Shown here piece by piece: positions 25,772-34,728 of a stretch of 64,000 nt of DNA (the stretch's first letter is position 1; each line of letters starts with the position of its first letter). The stretch covers positions 51,880 through 115,879 of the forward strand of contig NZ_BAEV01000001.1 of NCBI RefSeq assembly GCF_000246895.1. Reading direction: 5' to 3'. Under the pieces are notes generated by a model, which ran no database searches, had not been told where the DNA came from, and saw only the letters and a program-made list of their open reading frames with translations. The position numbers and the translations under genes are program-made. This DNA comes from Clostridium arbusti SL206 (lineage in GTDB: Bacteria > Bacillota > Clostridia > Clostridiales > Clostridiaceae).

Positions 25772-27355
25772 TCAATCATGGACAACCTTCCAATTCCCAT
25801 CTACATCAGCATTTATGGTACCTCTTGATAATATATAATTAGCTATAAGTTCAGACATATCTATTGGAATATCCTTTATTACAGGTTTACCCTTAAACAT
25901 ACTATAGTTTCCACCACCACCCGCACGATAATTATTCATTACCACATCATATTCCTTTTTCATATCTAGTGGACTACCTTTATAATCTAACTTGGTTATA
26001 CGCTTCCCAGCAGGCTTTGATATATTTATTTCATAATCAATACCTTCCCACATATCATAATTATAGTGTTGTGGTTTAGGAGTTGTAAATCTAGGATTTA
26101 CTTTAATACTTTTCCCATCATAATTAGCAAAATAAGATGCTGATTTTTCTAAAGCTTCTTTAATATCATTGCCTTTGATTCTAATTACCTTTAATGTGTT
26201 AGGATATACATAGTTTGAAACAATATCTCTCATAGTAACTTTGCTTGGAAATCCTGTAGATTTATTATCAAATAAAGCTGTATTTGAAATATCTACTGAT
26301 GCACTATCCATCTGCACTTTATTGATAAATTCAATTAGAGCATTGTCTTTAGTTCTTATATTCATATAGTCCTTAACAGTCATATCTCCATTTATATTTC
26401 CCATGCACTTATCTAACCAATTCTGAGTATCCTTTTCAATATCTTTAACTATATTTTCAATTTCCACTTGAGATTCCCTTTTCTCACAATAAACTAACTT
26501 AGATTTCTTATCTATTACTTTCCATACATTATTATGCATTTTTAAGTTAACTTCAACTCTACCTATGGCATTAGCTGCATTTCCTGGTTGAAGTACTAGA
26601 ACTCCATTAACGTATTTATTTTCTATGAACCTATGTTGATGACCCGTCAATAAAACATCTATACCTTTTACCTTTATACAAAGTTCATAGGCTTGATTTT
26701 CTCCTGTAAGGCTTTCTGTTGGTTTTCCTGTATCCAGGTCCCTTTCAAATCCTCCATGATAAGAAACTACTACCAAATCTACTTTTTCTTTTTCTTTCAA
26801 AATACCAATCCACTTTTCTGCAGTTTTCACTACATCCTCAAAACTTATTCCTTTGATTATATCTGAATTCTCCCAGTTTGGTATATACTTTGTCGTGAGT
26901 CCCAATACACCTACTCTTAATCCATTTTGAAATTTCTTTATTATATAAGGCTTGCCAAAAATAGGTTTAGAAGTATCCTCATTAAGAATGTTTGCTGATA
27001 TCCAAGGAAAGTTTGATTGTTTTATTGAACTGTTCAAAATGTCCATTCCATAGTTAAATTCATGATTTCCTATGACAGCTGCATCATATTTTAAAAAGTT
27101 CAATACATCTATAATGGGATTTTTATCTCTTTTGTCTACTTTAGCATAATAATACGTAAGCGGGGTTCCCTGAAGCATGTCACCATTATCTATTAAAATT
27201 ATATTTTTATTTGAACTTCTCTCTTCTTTAATTATACTAGCAATTTTAGATATTCCATTTTTCGTCTTCTCATTATTAGCATAATTTATAGGAATCATAT
27301 TTCCATGTATATCACTGGTTTCTAATATAACTAATTTCATTTCTTCTACAGCCAT
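25772..27355 (-). CDS. 5'-nucleotidase / 2',3'-cyclic phosphodiesterase family metallophosphoesterase
   Basis: A roughly 527-residue, two-domain enzyme. The N-terminal calcineurin-type metallophosphatase domain shows ILETSDIHGNM, NGDMLQGTP, VIGNHEFNYG, VVSYHGG and LTGHQHRF. The C-terminal 5'-nucleotidase domain (about residues 330-520) has the substrate loop FTTPKPQHYNYDMWEGIDY and MNNYRAGGGGNY. Family members dephosphorylate nucleotides or cyclic nucleotides, usually outside the cell, but no signal peptide is visible here, so the location is uncertain. The start is also uncertain: I prefer the ATG at 27355 (GGAG 10 bases upstream); an upstream start adds 15 residues. Confidence 0.88.
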   Translation of the reverse strand: MAVEEMKLVILETSDIHGNMIPINYANNEKTKNGISKIASIIKEERSSNKNIILIDNGDMLQGTPLTYYYAKVDKRDKNPIIDVLNFLKYDAAVIGNHEFNYGMDILNSSIKQSNFPWISANILNEDTSKPIFGKPYIIKKFQNGLRVGVLGLTTKYIPNWENSDIIKGISFEDVVKTAEKWIGILKEKEKVDLVVVSYHGGFERDLDTGKPTESLTGENQAYELCIKVKGIDVLLTGHQHRFIENKYVNGVLVLQPGNAANAIGRVEVNLKMHNNVWKVIDKKSKLVYCEKRESQVEIENIVKDIEKDTQNWLDKCMGNINGDMTVKDYMNIRTKDNALIEFINKVQMDSASVDISNTALFDNKSTGFPSKVTMRDIVSNYVYPNTLKVIRIKGNDIKEALEKSASYFANYDGKSIKVNPRFTTPKPQHYNYDMWEGIDYEINISKPAGKRITKLDYKGSPLDMKKEYDVVMNNYRAGGGGNYSMFKGKPVIKDIPIDMSELIANYILSRGTINADVDGNWKVVHD

Positions 27356-27413
27356 AATTGCACAACTCCATTCCACAGCATAAATCAATTTATAACTCAT
27401 TATATCATAACAA

Positions 27414-27452
27414 AAGAGTGTATTCTAAAATATTATTTTAGAATACACTCTT
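27414..27452 (-). terminator. Terminator of the amino-acid ABC transporter operon
   Basis: A perfect 17-bp stem, AAGAGTGTATTCTAAAA with its complement, has a 5-base loop and lies 30 bases past the last permease stop. T residues follow on the minus strand. Confidence 0.85.
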
Positions 27453-27482
27453 ATATCTATAAATGATATGTTTTATTTTAAA

Positions 27483-28127
27483 TTATCGATAAGCTGTTTT
27501 TAACTGCTGTCTATGTGCTATAAATCCTAGTATATAATTGATTACAAAATATATCAATGCTAGCATACCAAAGATACCAAATACTTGAGCTGTGGTACTA
27601 TATTGACCCATTATAATCATTCCTTTACCTGTTAACTCTTCAATTCCTACTACCCATACAAAGGATGTATCCTTTATTACAGTAATAAAAGTGGAAACTA
27701 ATGGTGGAATCATATTTCTTAAGGCCTGCGGTAAAATAATATAGATCAATATTTTAGAGTAACCAAAACCTTGGGATTGCGCAGCTTCCCATTGGCCCTT
27801 ATTAATGGAGTTCAATCCAGCACGAATAATTTCTGCAATAATAGCACTAGTAAATATAGTCATGGCCAAGATACCTGAATTTATTGGCTTTAGTTTAGTC
27901 ATAAACCGTATAGATAATATGAACAATAACAATGGGGTATTACGAACAAATTCAATATATATTGTGGATAAAAGGCCGAAGATTTTATGCTTAGAAAAAC
28001 GTGCAATACCTAAAATCATTCCTATGATACTACTAAATATAATAGTCATAATAGCTATATATAAAGTAGTTCCTAGCCCTTTAAGTAAAAATGTAAATAT
28101 TTCAGGCTTAAAAAGTTCTGTTATCAC
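27483..28127 (-). CDS. Polar amino-acid ABC transporter permease 2 (GlnP-like)
   Basis: A 214-residue permease of the His/Glu/Gln (HisMQ) family with about five membrane helices. The EAA coupling loop reads [29 protein letters not shown]. It begins at a GTG that overlaps the previous gene by four bases (ATGTGA), with GGGGGTGG as ribosome site, showing translational coupling. It should pair with the 28124-28795 permease to make the membrane channel. Last gene of the four-gene operon. Confidence 0.92.
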   Translation of the reverse strand: MITELFKPEIFTFLLKGLGTTLYIAIMTIIFSSIIGMILGIARFSKHKIFGLLSTIYIEFVRNTPLLLFILSIRFMTKLKPINSGILAMTIFTSAIIAEIIRAGLNSINKGQWEAAQSQGFGYSKILIYIILPQALRNMIPPLVSTFITVIKDTSFVWVVGIEELTGKGMIIMGQYSTTAQVFGIFGMLALIYFVINYILGFIAHRQQLKTAYR

Positions 28128-28795
28128 ATTGCCACCCCCATCTTTTGTTCTAATCTTGTTGCAATCCTAGCGATAGGTAGGCATAATATTAAATATAATA
28201 GTGCCGTCATTATATACGCTGGTCCATAGTAAAGATTGTTACTTGACCATGAGTCCGCAGTATACATTAAATCTCCCCCAGCCACCATAGCCATTACAGA
28301 GGTATTTTTAATAAGACTTACGACTTGATTAGTAAGTGGTGGAAATATAAGTTTTGTTGCCTGAGGTAAAATTATATATCTCATAGTTTGAATATAAGTG
28401 AAACCTTGTGCAATAGCGGCCTCTGTTTGACCTTTAGCTACTGCCTCAATTCCACCTCTCACTACTTCTGCTATATAAGCACCATGATATATTCCGATTC
28501 CTAAAACTCCTACTACAAATACTGATAATTTTATACCTAAATGAGGTAATAAATTATATAAGAAGAAAATTTGTATTACAAGTGGAGTATTTTGTATTAC
28601 AGCTACATAAATCTTATTTATCTTTTTAGGGATTTTATAGTGCAATGCACCAAAAACCCCAAAAATCACCCCAAGTACTAATGATAAAACTAATGCCAAT
28701 ATAGACAACTCAATTGTATTTAAAAACCCAAGACCAAAAATAGACCAATCCTTAAAAAGAGCCTCCCATTTAAATAATGCAAAAGGATTAGACAC
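28124..28795 (-). CDS. Polar amino-acid ABC transporter permease 1 (GlnM/GltK-like)
   Basis: A 223-residue HisMQ-family permease. The N-terminal [15 protein letters not shown] precedes the first helix, and the coupling loop reads [25 protein letters not shown] prefer a GTG start at 28795, which overlaps the binding-protein stop (TAGTG) and has GGGGGAT 5-6 bases upstream. An ATG 15 bases earlier would place the ribosome site inside the gene. Partner of the second permease; together they form the transmembrane part. Confidence 0.9.
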   Translation of the reverse strand: MSNPFALFKWEALFKDWSIFGLGFLNTIELSILALVLSLVLGVIFGVFGALHYKIPKKINKIYVAVIQNTPLVIQIFFLYNLLPHLGIKLSVFVVGVLGIGIYHGAYIAEVVRGGIEAVAKGQTEAAIAQGFTYIQTMRYIILPQATKLIFPPLTNQVVSLIKNTSVMAMVAGGDLMYTADSWSSNNLYYGPAYIMTALLYLILCLPIARIATRLEQKMGVAM

Positions 28796-29604
28796 TATTT
28801 TATCCCCCATTTCTTAATAAGCTTATCAATTTCTCCTGATTTTTTCATATCATTTATAGTTTCATTTATAGTTTTAGCTAGTGCATCATTTCCCTTTTTA
28901 GAAGCTATACCATATTCCTGTGGAGTAAAACGTTCCTTTAAAATTTCAGTAGAACTATCTAAATATCCAAAAAGAATAGAACCATCTACAGAGAAACAAT
29001 CAATACGTCCAGAGTCTAAAGCTGCTTTAATTTCAGGATAACTTCCAAACTCTAAGAATTTAACTGTACTTCCCACTTTTTTAGCTGAATCTTGTATTGC
29101 CTGTTTACTTGTAGCACTTTGAGCAACACCTATTGTCTTACCATTTAATCCTTTTAAATCTTTAATCCCAGAAGCTTTCTTAACCATTAAGCCTACACTA
29201 TCCGTAAAATATGGATCAGAGAAGTTATAACTTTTCTTACGTTCATCAGTTATTGTAAATGTAGCTGCAATCATATCTACATCCCCACTATCTAAAAGCG
29301 GACCTCTTGTCTTTGCGGTTACTGCTTCGAACTCAACTTTATTCTCATCCCCTAGAATCTTTTTAGCTATCGCTTTAGAAAGATCTATTTCAAATCCTTC
29401 TATCTTTGAAGTCTTAGGATTTTTGTATCCAAACTTAGGTACATCAACCTTAACTCCAACTTTTAACTTTCCCCTGTCTTTTATTGCTTTAATATCTGAT
29501 TGTGCTGAACTTGAATCTGACTTCTGTGAAGATGAGCCACATCCTGTTAATGTAATTATAGTTGCTACTAATAATAAACCTATAATACCTCTTAATTTTT
29601 TCAT
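28795..29604 (-). CDS. Amino-acid ABC transporter substrate-binding lipoprotein (GlnH-like)
   Basis: A 269-residue lipoprotein with lipobox LTGC near residue 22. The mature part is a type-II periplasmic-binding fold: GKLKVGVKVDVPKFGYKNP, GFEIDLSKAIAKKI, VDMIAATFTITDERKKSYNFSDPY, with the Arg/Asp residues that grip an amino-acid alpha-carboxylate and amino group. The family takes up Glu, Gln, Asp or cystine; the acid-type motif ERKKSYNFSDPYF resembles glutamine/glutamate binders. ATG at 29604 follows GGAGGG. Confidence 0.92.
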   Translation of the reverse strand: MKKLRGIIGLLLVATIITLTGCGSSSQKSDSSSAQSDIKAIKDRGKLKVGVKVDVPKFGYKNPKTSKIEGFEIDLSKAIAKKILGDENKVEFEAVTAKTRGPLLDSGDVDMIAATFTITDERKKSYNFSDPYFTDSVGLMVKKASGIKDLKGLNGKTIGVAQSATSKQAIQDSAKKVGSTVKFLEFGSYPEIKAALDSGRIDCFSVDGSILFGYLDSSTEILKERFTPQEYGIASKKGNDALAKTINETINDMKKSGEIDKLIKKWGIK

Positions 29605-29640
29605 AATATATCCCTCCAATTTTATTATAAATATATATTT

Positions 29641-30366
29641 TTAATGCATTATACGACTTAAGAATTGCTTAGTTCTATCATGAGTTGGCTTAGTAAAGAA
29701 ATGTTCTGGTTTTCCTTCCTCTAAAATTTGTCCACCATCTACAAATATAACTCTATCTGCAACCTTTCTAGCAAATCCCATTTCATGAGTTACAATTACC
29801 ATTGTAATTCCTTCTTCTGCAAGACTAGCAATAACATCTAATACTTCTTGAATCATTTCTGGATCCAATGCAGATGTAGGTTCATCGAAAAGTATAGTCT
29901 TTGGTTTCATATTTAAAGCTCTTGCAATCGCTACACGCTGCTGTTGTCCTCCTGAAAGCTGAGATGGATATGCATTTGCTTTATCTTTCAACCCAACACG
30001 TTCTAAATACATAAGCCCAGATTTCTCTGCTTCTTTCTTTGAAACTCCCTTAAGTAATATTGGTGCTAAAGTTAAGTTTTCAAGAACCGTCTTGTGAGGA
30101 TATAAATTAAATTGTTGAAAAACCATAGCAACCGATTGTCTTATTTTATTAATAGGTGCCTTAGATTCTGTAATATCAACTCCATCAATTATAACTTTAC
30201 CCTCTGAAGGTTTCTCTAATAAATTCATACTTCTTATAAGTGTACTCTTTCCAGAACCACTTGGGCCAATTATAACTAATTTTTCGCCATTTGAAACCGT
30301 TAAATCTATTCCTTTTAATACATGAGCCTCTCCATATCTTTTATGGACACCTTCTAGCTTAATCAC
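29641..30366 (-). CDS. glnQ: Amino-acid ABC transporter ATPase (GlnQ-like)
   Basis: The 241-residue ATPase of the transporter. Walker A is [10 protein letters not shown], the Q-loop [11 protein letters not shown], the signature [15 protein letters not shown] and Walker [14 protein letters not shown], followed by a switch His in VTHEMGFA. I chose the GTG at 30366 (GAGGTGG 5 bases upstream); the reading frame extends further upstream but with no start signal. First gene of the operon; a promoter is visible at 30489-30517, and there is no riboswitch in the leader. The order ATPase, binding protein, two permeases is common in clostridia. Confidence 0.93.
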   Translation of the reverse strand: MIKLEGVHKRYGEAHVLKGIDLTVSNGEKLVIIGPSGSGKSTLIRSMNLLEKPSEGKVIIDGVDITESKAPINKIRQSVAMVFQQFNLYPHKTVLENLTLAPILLKGVSKKEAEKSGLMYLERVGLKDKANAYPSQLSGGQQQRVAIARALNMKPKTILFDEPTSALDPEMIQEVLDVIASLAEEGITMVIVTHEMGFARKVADRVIFVDGGQILEEGKPEHFFTKPTHDRTKQFLSRIMH

Positions 30367-30488
30367 TTTTACCACCTCGTTGTAATATTTATCAAAAATC
30401 AATTTATAATATCTCTGAAATCAATTAACCTTTACAATAATTTAATATATTATTAATAACGTATTAAATATTTACCAATTTATTAACT

Positions 30489-30517
30489 ATTATGCAATAT
30501 AAACATCAAATTGTCAA
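30489..30517 (-). promoter_or_regulatory. Sigma-A promoter of the amino-acid ABC operon
   Basis: On the minus strand a TTGACA (30512-30517) is separated by 17 bases from CATAAT (30489-30494), about 120 bases before the GTG start. I saw no riboswitch, T-box or operator in the leader. Confidence 0.65.
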
Positions 30518-30609
30518 TAAATTTATTCCTTATATTTATTATTTGAAAAGTTTTTTCCCATAGCAGTAATTTGATGACGGATTAATTTCATAATTTTTTA
30601 CTAAACTAT

Positions 30610-30668
30610 ATAAAGTAGGAGCTAATACATAAAACTTGATTTAGTTTATGTATTAGCTCCTACTTTAT
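30610..30668. terminator. Long perfect inverted repeat, probable terminator of the MutS-like gene
   Basis: A perfect 24-bp stem (30610-30633 with 30645-30668) and an 11-base loop lie 49 bases past the MutS-like stop and upstream of the ABC operon promoter. The T tract is weak on both strands, so it may instead be an RNA stabiliser or protein site. Nothing else is seen in 30520-30716. Confidence 0.5.
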
Positions 30669-30716
30669 GCAATTATGTATATTAAAAATTTTTAAAATTC
30701 CATTTAAAATTTTCCA

Positions 30717-32465
30717 CTATAATTTCATAACGCTTTCTTCAATACGTCTGTTTGTGTTTTCAATTATATCTTTTGGATAGTTTAAAAACTTTAACAGTTT
30801 TACGGCATTACGCGTCCTACATACTCCATTTTTTAATTTATAATCAAAAACCATTCCCTCCTTATCTATATCCTCAGTAAAGTAGAAAAGATTATATTTA
30901 TCTTTTAGCATATCCGTAAGCTCTATATCATGTGTAGCAACTACTGCAAGTGCATTATGCATTTCAAGATAACTCAATATTTCTATAGATGCATTAATTC
31001 TTTCTACAGGATTTGTCCCTCTAAATATCTCATCTATTATACAAAGAAGTGGATAATCTTCTCCCCCTTCTCTAATTATTCTAAGTAATGCCTCTGCTTC
31101 TCTAAAATAATAACTTTTACCACCCATTATATTATCTTCTGGGCTTATAGATGTCATTATTTTAAAAAAGCTTCCTTTATAATATGAAGCTGTAGTTATA
31201 TATATAGTTTGTGCTAAAATTGCATTTACACCAAGAGTTCTTAAAAAAGTAGATTTTCCTGACATATTAGAACCTGTTAATATTATTCCCTTATTCTTTA
31301 TGGTAACTGAGTTTGATACCGCCCCGTCTATAAGTGGATGTACCAAATCCTTAGCCTCTAGGTAACCATTTTGATTTGTAAAGTTTGGATGTGAATAGCT
31401 CTTTAGACTTTTCCTATAAGCTGCTATAGAAAGCAGTGCATCTATCTCTCCAATAGTAACATATAGCATTTTTAAATCTTCTTGATATTTCTTTATAAGA
31501 TTTATACATGAAAAGAATTGGTTTTCTTCAAATAATAGTACCACATATAAAAGTTCTCCAATACCTGTTTGATCCATACCTTCAATTCTTCCTACCCCCG
31601 CAGATCTTTTAGCTATTCCATATACCTTTTTGCTTAATGAGTTAAGTATCTCTCTATATTCCTTAAATTTTTCTGAGTTAAGTTTTGAAATATCACTAGC
31701 AGTAACTATAATGCTATTTAAGTATCCTATACAGGAAACATAGCTGGTTATTTTAGCTTTAATTCTATTGTGTAATATATAATTTATTCCCAAGGAAATT
31801 ACTATAATAAAAAGTCCACCAAAGTTTTTAGTAACTAAAAAGAATATTAATGACAGTATAGGTATTATAGCCATTAATATACAAAGTGGTCTTAATCTTG
31901 TATCTGCATCAATATCATTCCATAACAAGTCAGGCACGTCGTTTATTTTCTTCTTATTAAGCTTTAAAAGATACATACCTAACTCTTCTCTAAACTTTTT
32001 ATCATTTTCAAATAGTTTTGTAATCTTATCCCTTTTCCTTAATTTATCTTCTTTAAATAACGGAGTTCTAAGTATATTGTATAGCATCTCTTCACCAGGA
32101 GATGTTAATGTCCTGTCTATTTGACTATATATCTCATCCATAGTCAGATCTGACCAAGTCTGATCATCTAAACAAAAATCATCTTTATTTTCATAACTTA
32201 TGTAATCAAAAACATTTCTTATTCTTCTAAAACTTCTCTTTCTATCTACCTTTTCGCCCCATTCTTTAATAAAGGTTCTATATAATCCGTCTAGTACTAT
32301 CTTCTTTCTCATATAAAAAACAATGAATATTAGAAACAACAAAGGTATTAGCCCAATAAGATATAAATGATTTACACGCATTGATTGATTTATTAATACT
32401 GCTGCTATAAATATTGCTATAAGCACAAATATGTTAGATATAAAATTAGCTCCTTGTTCATCCAT
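30717..32465 (-). CDS. Membrane-anchored MutS-like ATPase
   Basis: A 582-residue protein with two N-terminal hydrophobic helices (about residues 7-24 and 33-51) and another pair near 195-230. A helical core and a C-terminal MutS-type ATPase domain follow: Walker A GSNMSGKSTFLRTLG, Walker B LLCIIDEIFRGTNP and AVVATHDIELT. It lacks the mismatch-recognition N-terminal domains of MutS. This is the short, membrane-associated MutS-family group common in Firmicutes; its role is unknown and it is not expected to repair mismatches as MutS1 does. Ribosome site GGGAGGAAGAGG. It is transcribed alone. Confidence 0.8.
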   Translation of the reverse strand: MDEQGANFISNIFVLIAIFIAAVLINQSMRVNHLYLIGLIPLLFLIFIVFYMRKKIVLDGLYRTFIKEWGEKVDRKRSFRRIRNVFDYISYENKDDFCLDDQTWSDLTMDEIYSQIDRTLTSPGEEMLYNILRTPLFKEDKLRKRDKITKLFENDKKFREELGMYLLKLNKKKINDVPDLLWNDIDADTRLRPLCILMAIIPILSLIFFLVTKNFGGLFIIVISLGINYILHNRIKAKITSYVSCIGYLNSIIVTASDISKLNSEKFKEYREILNSLSKKVYGIAKRSAGVGRIEGMDQTGIGELLYVVLLFEENQFFSCINLIKKYQEDLKMLYVTIGEIDALLSIAAYRKSLKSYSHPNFTNQNGYLEAKDLVHPLIDGAVSNSVTIKNKGIILTGSNMSGKSTFLRTLGVNAILAQTIYITTASYYKGSFFKIMTSISPEDNIMGGKSYYFREAEALLRIIREGGEDYPLLCIIDEIFRGTNPVERINASIEILSYLEMHNALAVVATHDIELTDMLKDKYNLFYFTEDIDKEGMVFDYKLKNGVCRTRNAVKLLKFLNYPKDIIENTNRRIEESVMKL

Positions 32466-32596
32466 AAGCCTCTTCCTCCCTTTAAATACAATTAAGAATA
32501 AAACATTAAAATCGTATTCTTTTACTATTACTAGTTTACTTTATTAAAATTTAAATGTCTACATAAAGCATATTTATTCATAATTAGTAATGTTAT

Positions 32597-32626
32597 TACT
32601 GACTAGTTATTTATTTTAATGTGCCT
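32597..32626 (+). repeat. End fragment of the palindromic element
   Basis: About 30 bases match the right end of the repeat family (ACTGACTAGTTATTTATTTT then AATGTGCCT). The rest of the element is missing. It lies just upstream of the metal-binding lipoprotein promoter and shows that the family undergoes decay or internal deletion. Confidence 0.75.
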
Positions 32627-32646
32627 TAATGTATAACATACGACAA

Positions 32647-32675
32647 TTGACATAATTTATAAAAAAGTGTAAGAT
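32647..32675 (+). promoter_or_regulatory. Sigma-A promoter of the metal-binding lipoprotein gene
   Basis: TTGACA (32647-32652), a 17-base spacer and TAAGAT (32670-32675). The -10 box touches the left end of the palindromic operator at 32674-32710, which would cover the transcription start. Confidence 0.75.
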
Positions 32676-32710
32676 ATATGTAAATGCAATTAAATTGCAT
32701 TTACATATAT
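32674..32710 (+). promoter_or_regulatory. Perfect 37-bp palindromic operator, Zur-like by position
   Basis: Two 18-base arms, ATATATGTAAATGCAATT and its exact complement, flank a single A. The core is ATGCAATTAAATTGCAT. An odd-centred A/T-rich palindrome over the start site of a Zn/Mn-binding lipoprotein gene is what a Fur-family repressor such as Zur would use. The exact sequence is not the Bacillus Zur box that I know, so the repressor is inferred. As RNA it would also form a hairpin just before the ribosome site. Confidence 0.7.
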
Positions 32711-32726
32711 AAAGAGGTGATTGAAT

Positions 32727-33647
32727 TTGTTAAAAAAAACTATTGTATTTATTGTATTGTTATCTATGATCTTAACTCTATCTTCCTGTAAAGGCAATTC
32801 TTCTCAAACTAATTCTTCTAATGAAAATAAAACTTCTAAAATTAAAGTAGCTGTATCTTTTAATGCTATGAGGGAATTTGTAAGTGCTATAGGTAAAGAT
32901 AAGGTGGATATAACTACCATAGTCCCTAATGGTACAGAGCCCCATGAATTTGACCCCAAAATTAAAGATTTACAAACCCTCTCTACAGCAAAAGTATTTG
33001 TTTATAACGGATTAGGTATGGAAAAATGGGCAGATAAAGCTGTGCAATCCGTTGATAACAAAGATTTAATAGCCGTTGACGCTTCTAAAGGTGCTGATGC
33101 AATAAAAAATTCTGACCCTGATGAAATCAAAGAGCATGGTGAATACGATCCACATCTTTGGATTAGTCTAAAAGGAGCTGAATTTGAATCAAATAATATA
33201 AAAGATGCCTTAGTAAAGGCTGATCCTAAAAACAAAGATTTTTATGAAAAAAATTATACTGACTTTAAGAGTCAATTGGACGGAATATATAATGACTACA
33301 AATCAAAACTATCTAATTTACCAAATAAAAATTTTGTGACTGGTCATGCTGCCTTTGCCTATCTTTGCAGAGACTTCGGTTTAAAACAAAATAGTGTAGA
33401 AGATGTATTTGCTGAAGGCGAACCAAGCAGTAAAAGATTAGAAGAACTTATAAGTTATTGTAAAACAAATAACATAAAAACTATATTTGTTGAGGATATG
33501 GTTAGTCCAAAAGTTTCAAACACCCTAGCCAAAGAAGTAAACGCTAAAGTAGAAAAAATTTATACTGTTGAAAGTAAAGAAGACAATCTAGACTATATAC
33601 AAAGCATGAAGCAGAACCTTCAAGAGATATATAATAGCTTAAAATAA
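32727..33647 (+). CDS. znuA: Zinc/manganese ABC transporter substrate-binding lipoprotein (ZnuA/TroA family)
   Basis: A cluster-9 metal-binding lipoprotein of about 306 residues. A signal peptide with lipobox LSSC is followed by VSFNAMREFVSAIGKDKVDI. Metal ligands fall in NGTEPHEFDP, YDPHLWISL and VTGHAAFAYLCRDFG, with an acidic residue late (IFVEDMVSP). The His-rich loop typical of ZnuA is short (EIKEHGEYDPH). No ABC ATPase or permease of this class is adjacent, so it must use partners elsewhere. Start is TTG: I prefer 32727 (GAGGTGA about 7 bases upstream) over the TTG at 32721. Whether zinc or manganese is carried cannot be decided. Confidence 0.88.
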   Translation: MLKKTIVFIVLLSMILTLSSCKGNSSQTNSSNENKTSKIKVAVSFNAMREFVSAIGKDKVDITTIVPNGTEPHEFDPKIKDLQTLSTAKVFVYNGLGMEKWADKAVQSVDNKDLIAVDASKGADAIKNSDPDEIKEHGEYDPHLWISLKGAEFESNNIKDALVKADPKNKDFYEKNYTDFKSQLDGIYNDYKSKLSNLPNKNFVTGHAAFAYLCRDFGLKQNSVEDVFAEGEPSSKRLEELISYCKTNNIKTIFVEDMVSPKVSNTLAKEVNAKVEKIYTVESKEDNLDYIQSMKQNLQEIYNSLK

Positions 33648-33655
33648 GAGAGCGC

Positions 33656-33697
33656 TAAAGGAGTTAGATTAAATTTTTCTAACTCCTTTATTTTTTA
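33656..33697 (+). terminator. Intrinsic terminator of the metal-binding lipoprotein gene
   Basis: TAAAGGAGTTAGA pairs perfectly with TCTAACTCCTTTA over a 9-base loop, followed by six or more T residues. Confidence 0.9.
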
Positions 33698-33765
33698 ACA
33701 AAATTACACATAGATTCATATAATAAAAATGAATCAATGTGTAAATTAGGAAGGAATGGAGTATT

Positions 33766-34455
33766 ATGTATTATAAGCTTTCTGATCCCTATTATTTAAA
33801 TCCTTATATGCGTCATAGTTCTTCTAGAAAAAGAAGTATTAATGCTAGAAGCTTAAAGGTGGTCGGTAACGATAGTGTAAAGGCCTCTCCCGATATGGCT
33901 AATGTTATACTCGGTGTCCAAACTGAAAATACTGATTTAAAAATTGCCCAAAATGAAAATGCCATTATTACTACAAAAGTAATTAATGCTCTAACATCTA
34001 TAGGCATTAGTGAAAAAAATATAAATACAGATAGCTATTCAATTGAACCACAATACGATTATGTAGATGGAAAACAAATTTTTAGATCCTATAAAGTTAT
34101 AAACAGTATAAGAATTATAACAAAAGCTATTAACAATGTAGGCCAGATTGTGGATACTGCCACTGCTAATGGAGCAAACATAGTAAATAGTATAACTTTC
34201 TCATTGTCAGATACAACTCCCTATTATAGAAAAGCATTAAATCTAGCATTAGAAGATGCCCTAATGAAAGCTAGAACCATAAGCAATAACCTAGGTGTTA
34301 TATTAGATGAAATACCTATAAATGTCATAGAAGAAAATTATAATATTACTCCTAGCGTTGAGAGAAAAACTCTAACTGCCACAGCCAGTACTCCTATAAT
34401 GCCAGGACAAATTGATATAACTGCCAGAATAAATGCAACTTTCAATTATGAATAA
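33766..34455 (+). CDS. SIMPL-domain (DUF541) protein without signal peptide
   Basis: A 229-residue protein with the SIMPL/DUF541 fold: LKVVGNDSVKASPDMANVILGV opens the domain, then IGISEKNINTDSYSIEPQYDY, SIRIITKAINNVGQIVDTATANGANIVNSI, and ARTISNNLGVILDEIPINV. Family members are usually exported (for example OMP28/BP26), but here the N-terminus is hydrophilic and Ser/Arg-rich with a Tyr/Pro-rich start (YYKLSDPYYLNPYM). A cytoplasmic or spore location is possible. AGGAATGGAG precedes the ATG. Function unknown. Confidence 0.82.
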   Translation: MYYKLSDPYYLNPYMRHSSSRKRSINARSLKVVGNDSVKASPDMANVILGVQTENTDLKIAQNENAIITTKVINALTSIGISEKNINTDSYSIEPQYDYVDGKQIFRSYKVINSIRIITKAINNVGQIVDTATANGANIVNSITFSLSDTTPYYRKALNLALEDALMKARTISNNLGVILDEIPINVIEENYNITPSVERKTLTATASTPIMPGQIDITARINATFNYE

Positions 34456-34492
34456 AAAATACCTAGTTATAGTTTATTTTTACTCTAAAAAA

Positions 34493-34538
34493 ATAAGGGA
34501 TCATTATATCAAAATTTATTGACATGATGATTCCTTAT
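34493..34538 (+). terminator. Possible weak terminator of the SIMPL gene
   Basis: ATAAGGGATCATTA pairs with TGATGATTCCTTAT, with two mismatches, across an 18-base loop. The T tract is poor. Repeat copy D begins 10 bases later and may also help to end transcription. Confidence 0.4.
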
Positions 34539-34548
34539 ATCCTATATA

Positions 34549-34708
34549 AGGCATCTTCAAATAAATAACAAGTCAGTATACTAGTCTATTTTGAATTATA
34601 CTACGTTAACAGAACCTTCTGATAGCACCACTATCATCAGAACCTGTTTCCTTGTATAATTCAAAATATTCGTCGCATCTTTTACTTGTTATTTATTTTC
34701 ACATGCCT
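34549..34708 (-). repeat. Palindromic dispersed element, copy D
   Basis: A 160-bp copy in the same orientation as A and E. The inner arms read TTTTGAATTATAC and GTATAATTCAAAA; copy E has ATGAATCATAC and GTATGATTCAT at the same place, so both arms changed together. It separates the convergent SIMPL and ABC-type ATPase genes. Confidence 0.9.
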
Positions 34709-34728
34709 AAACTGTTTAATTTAATTTT

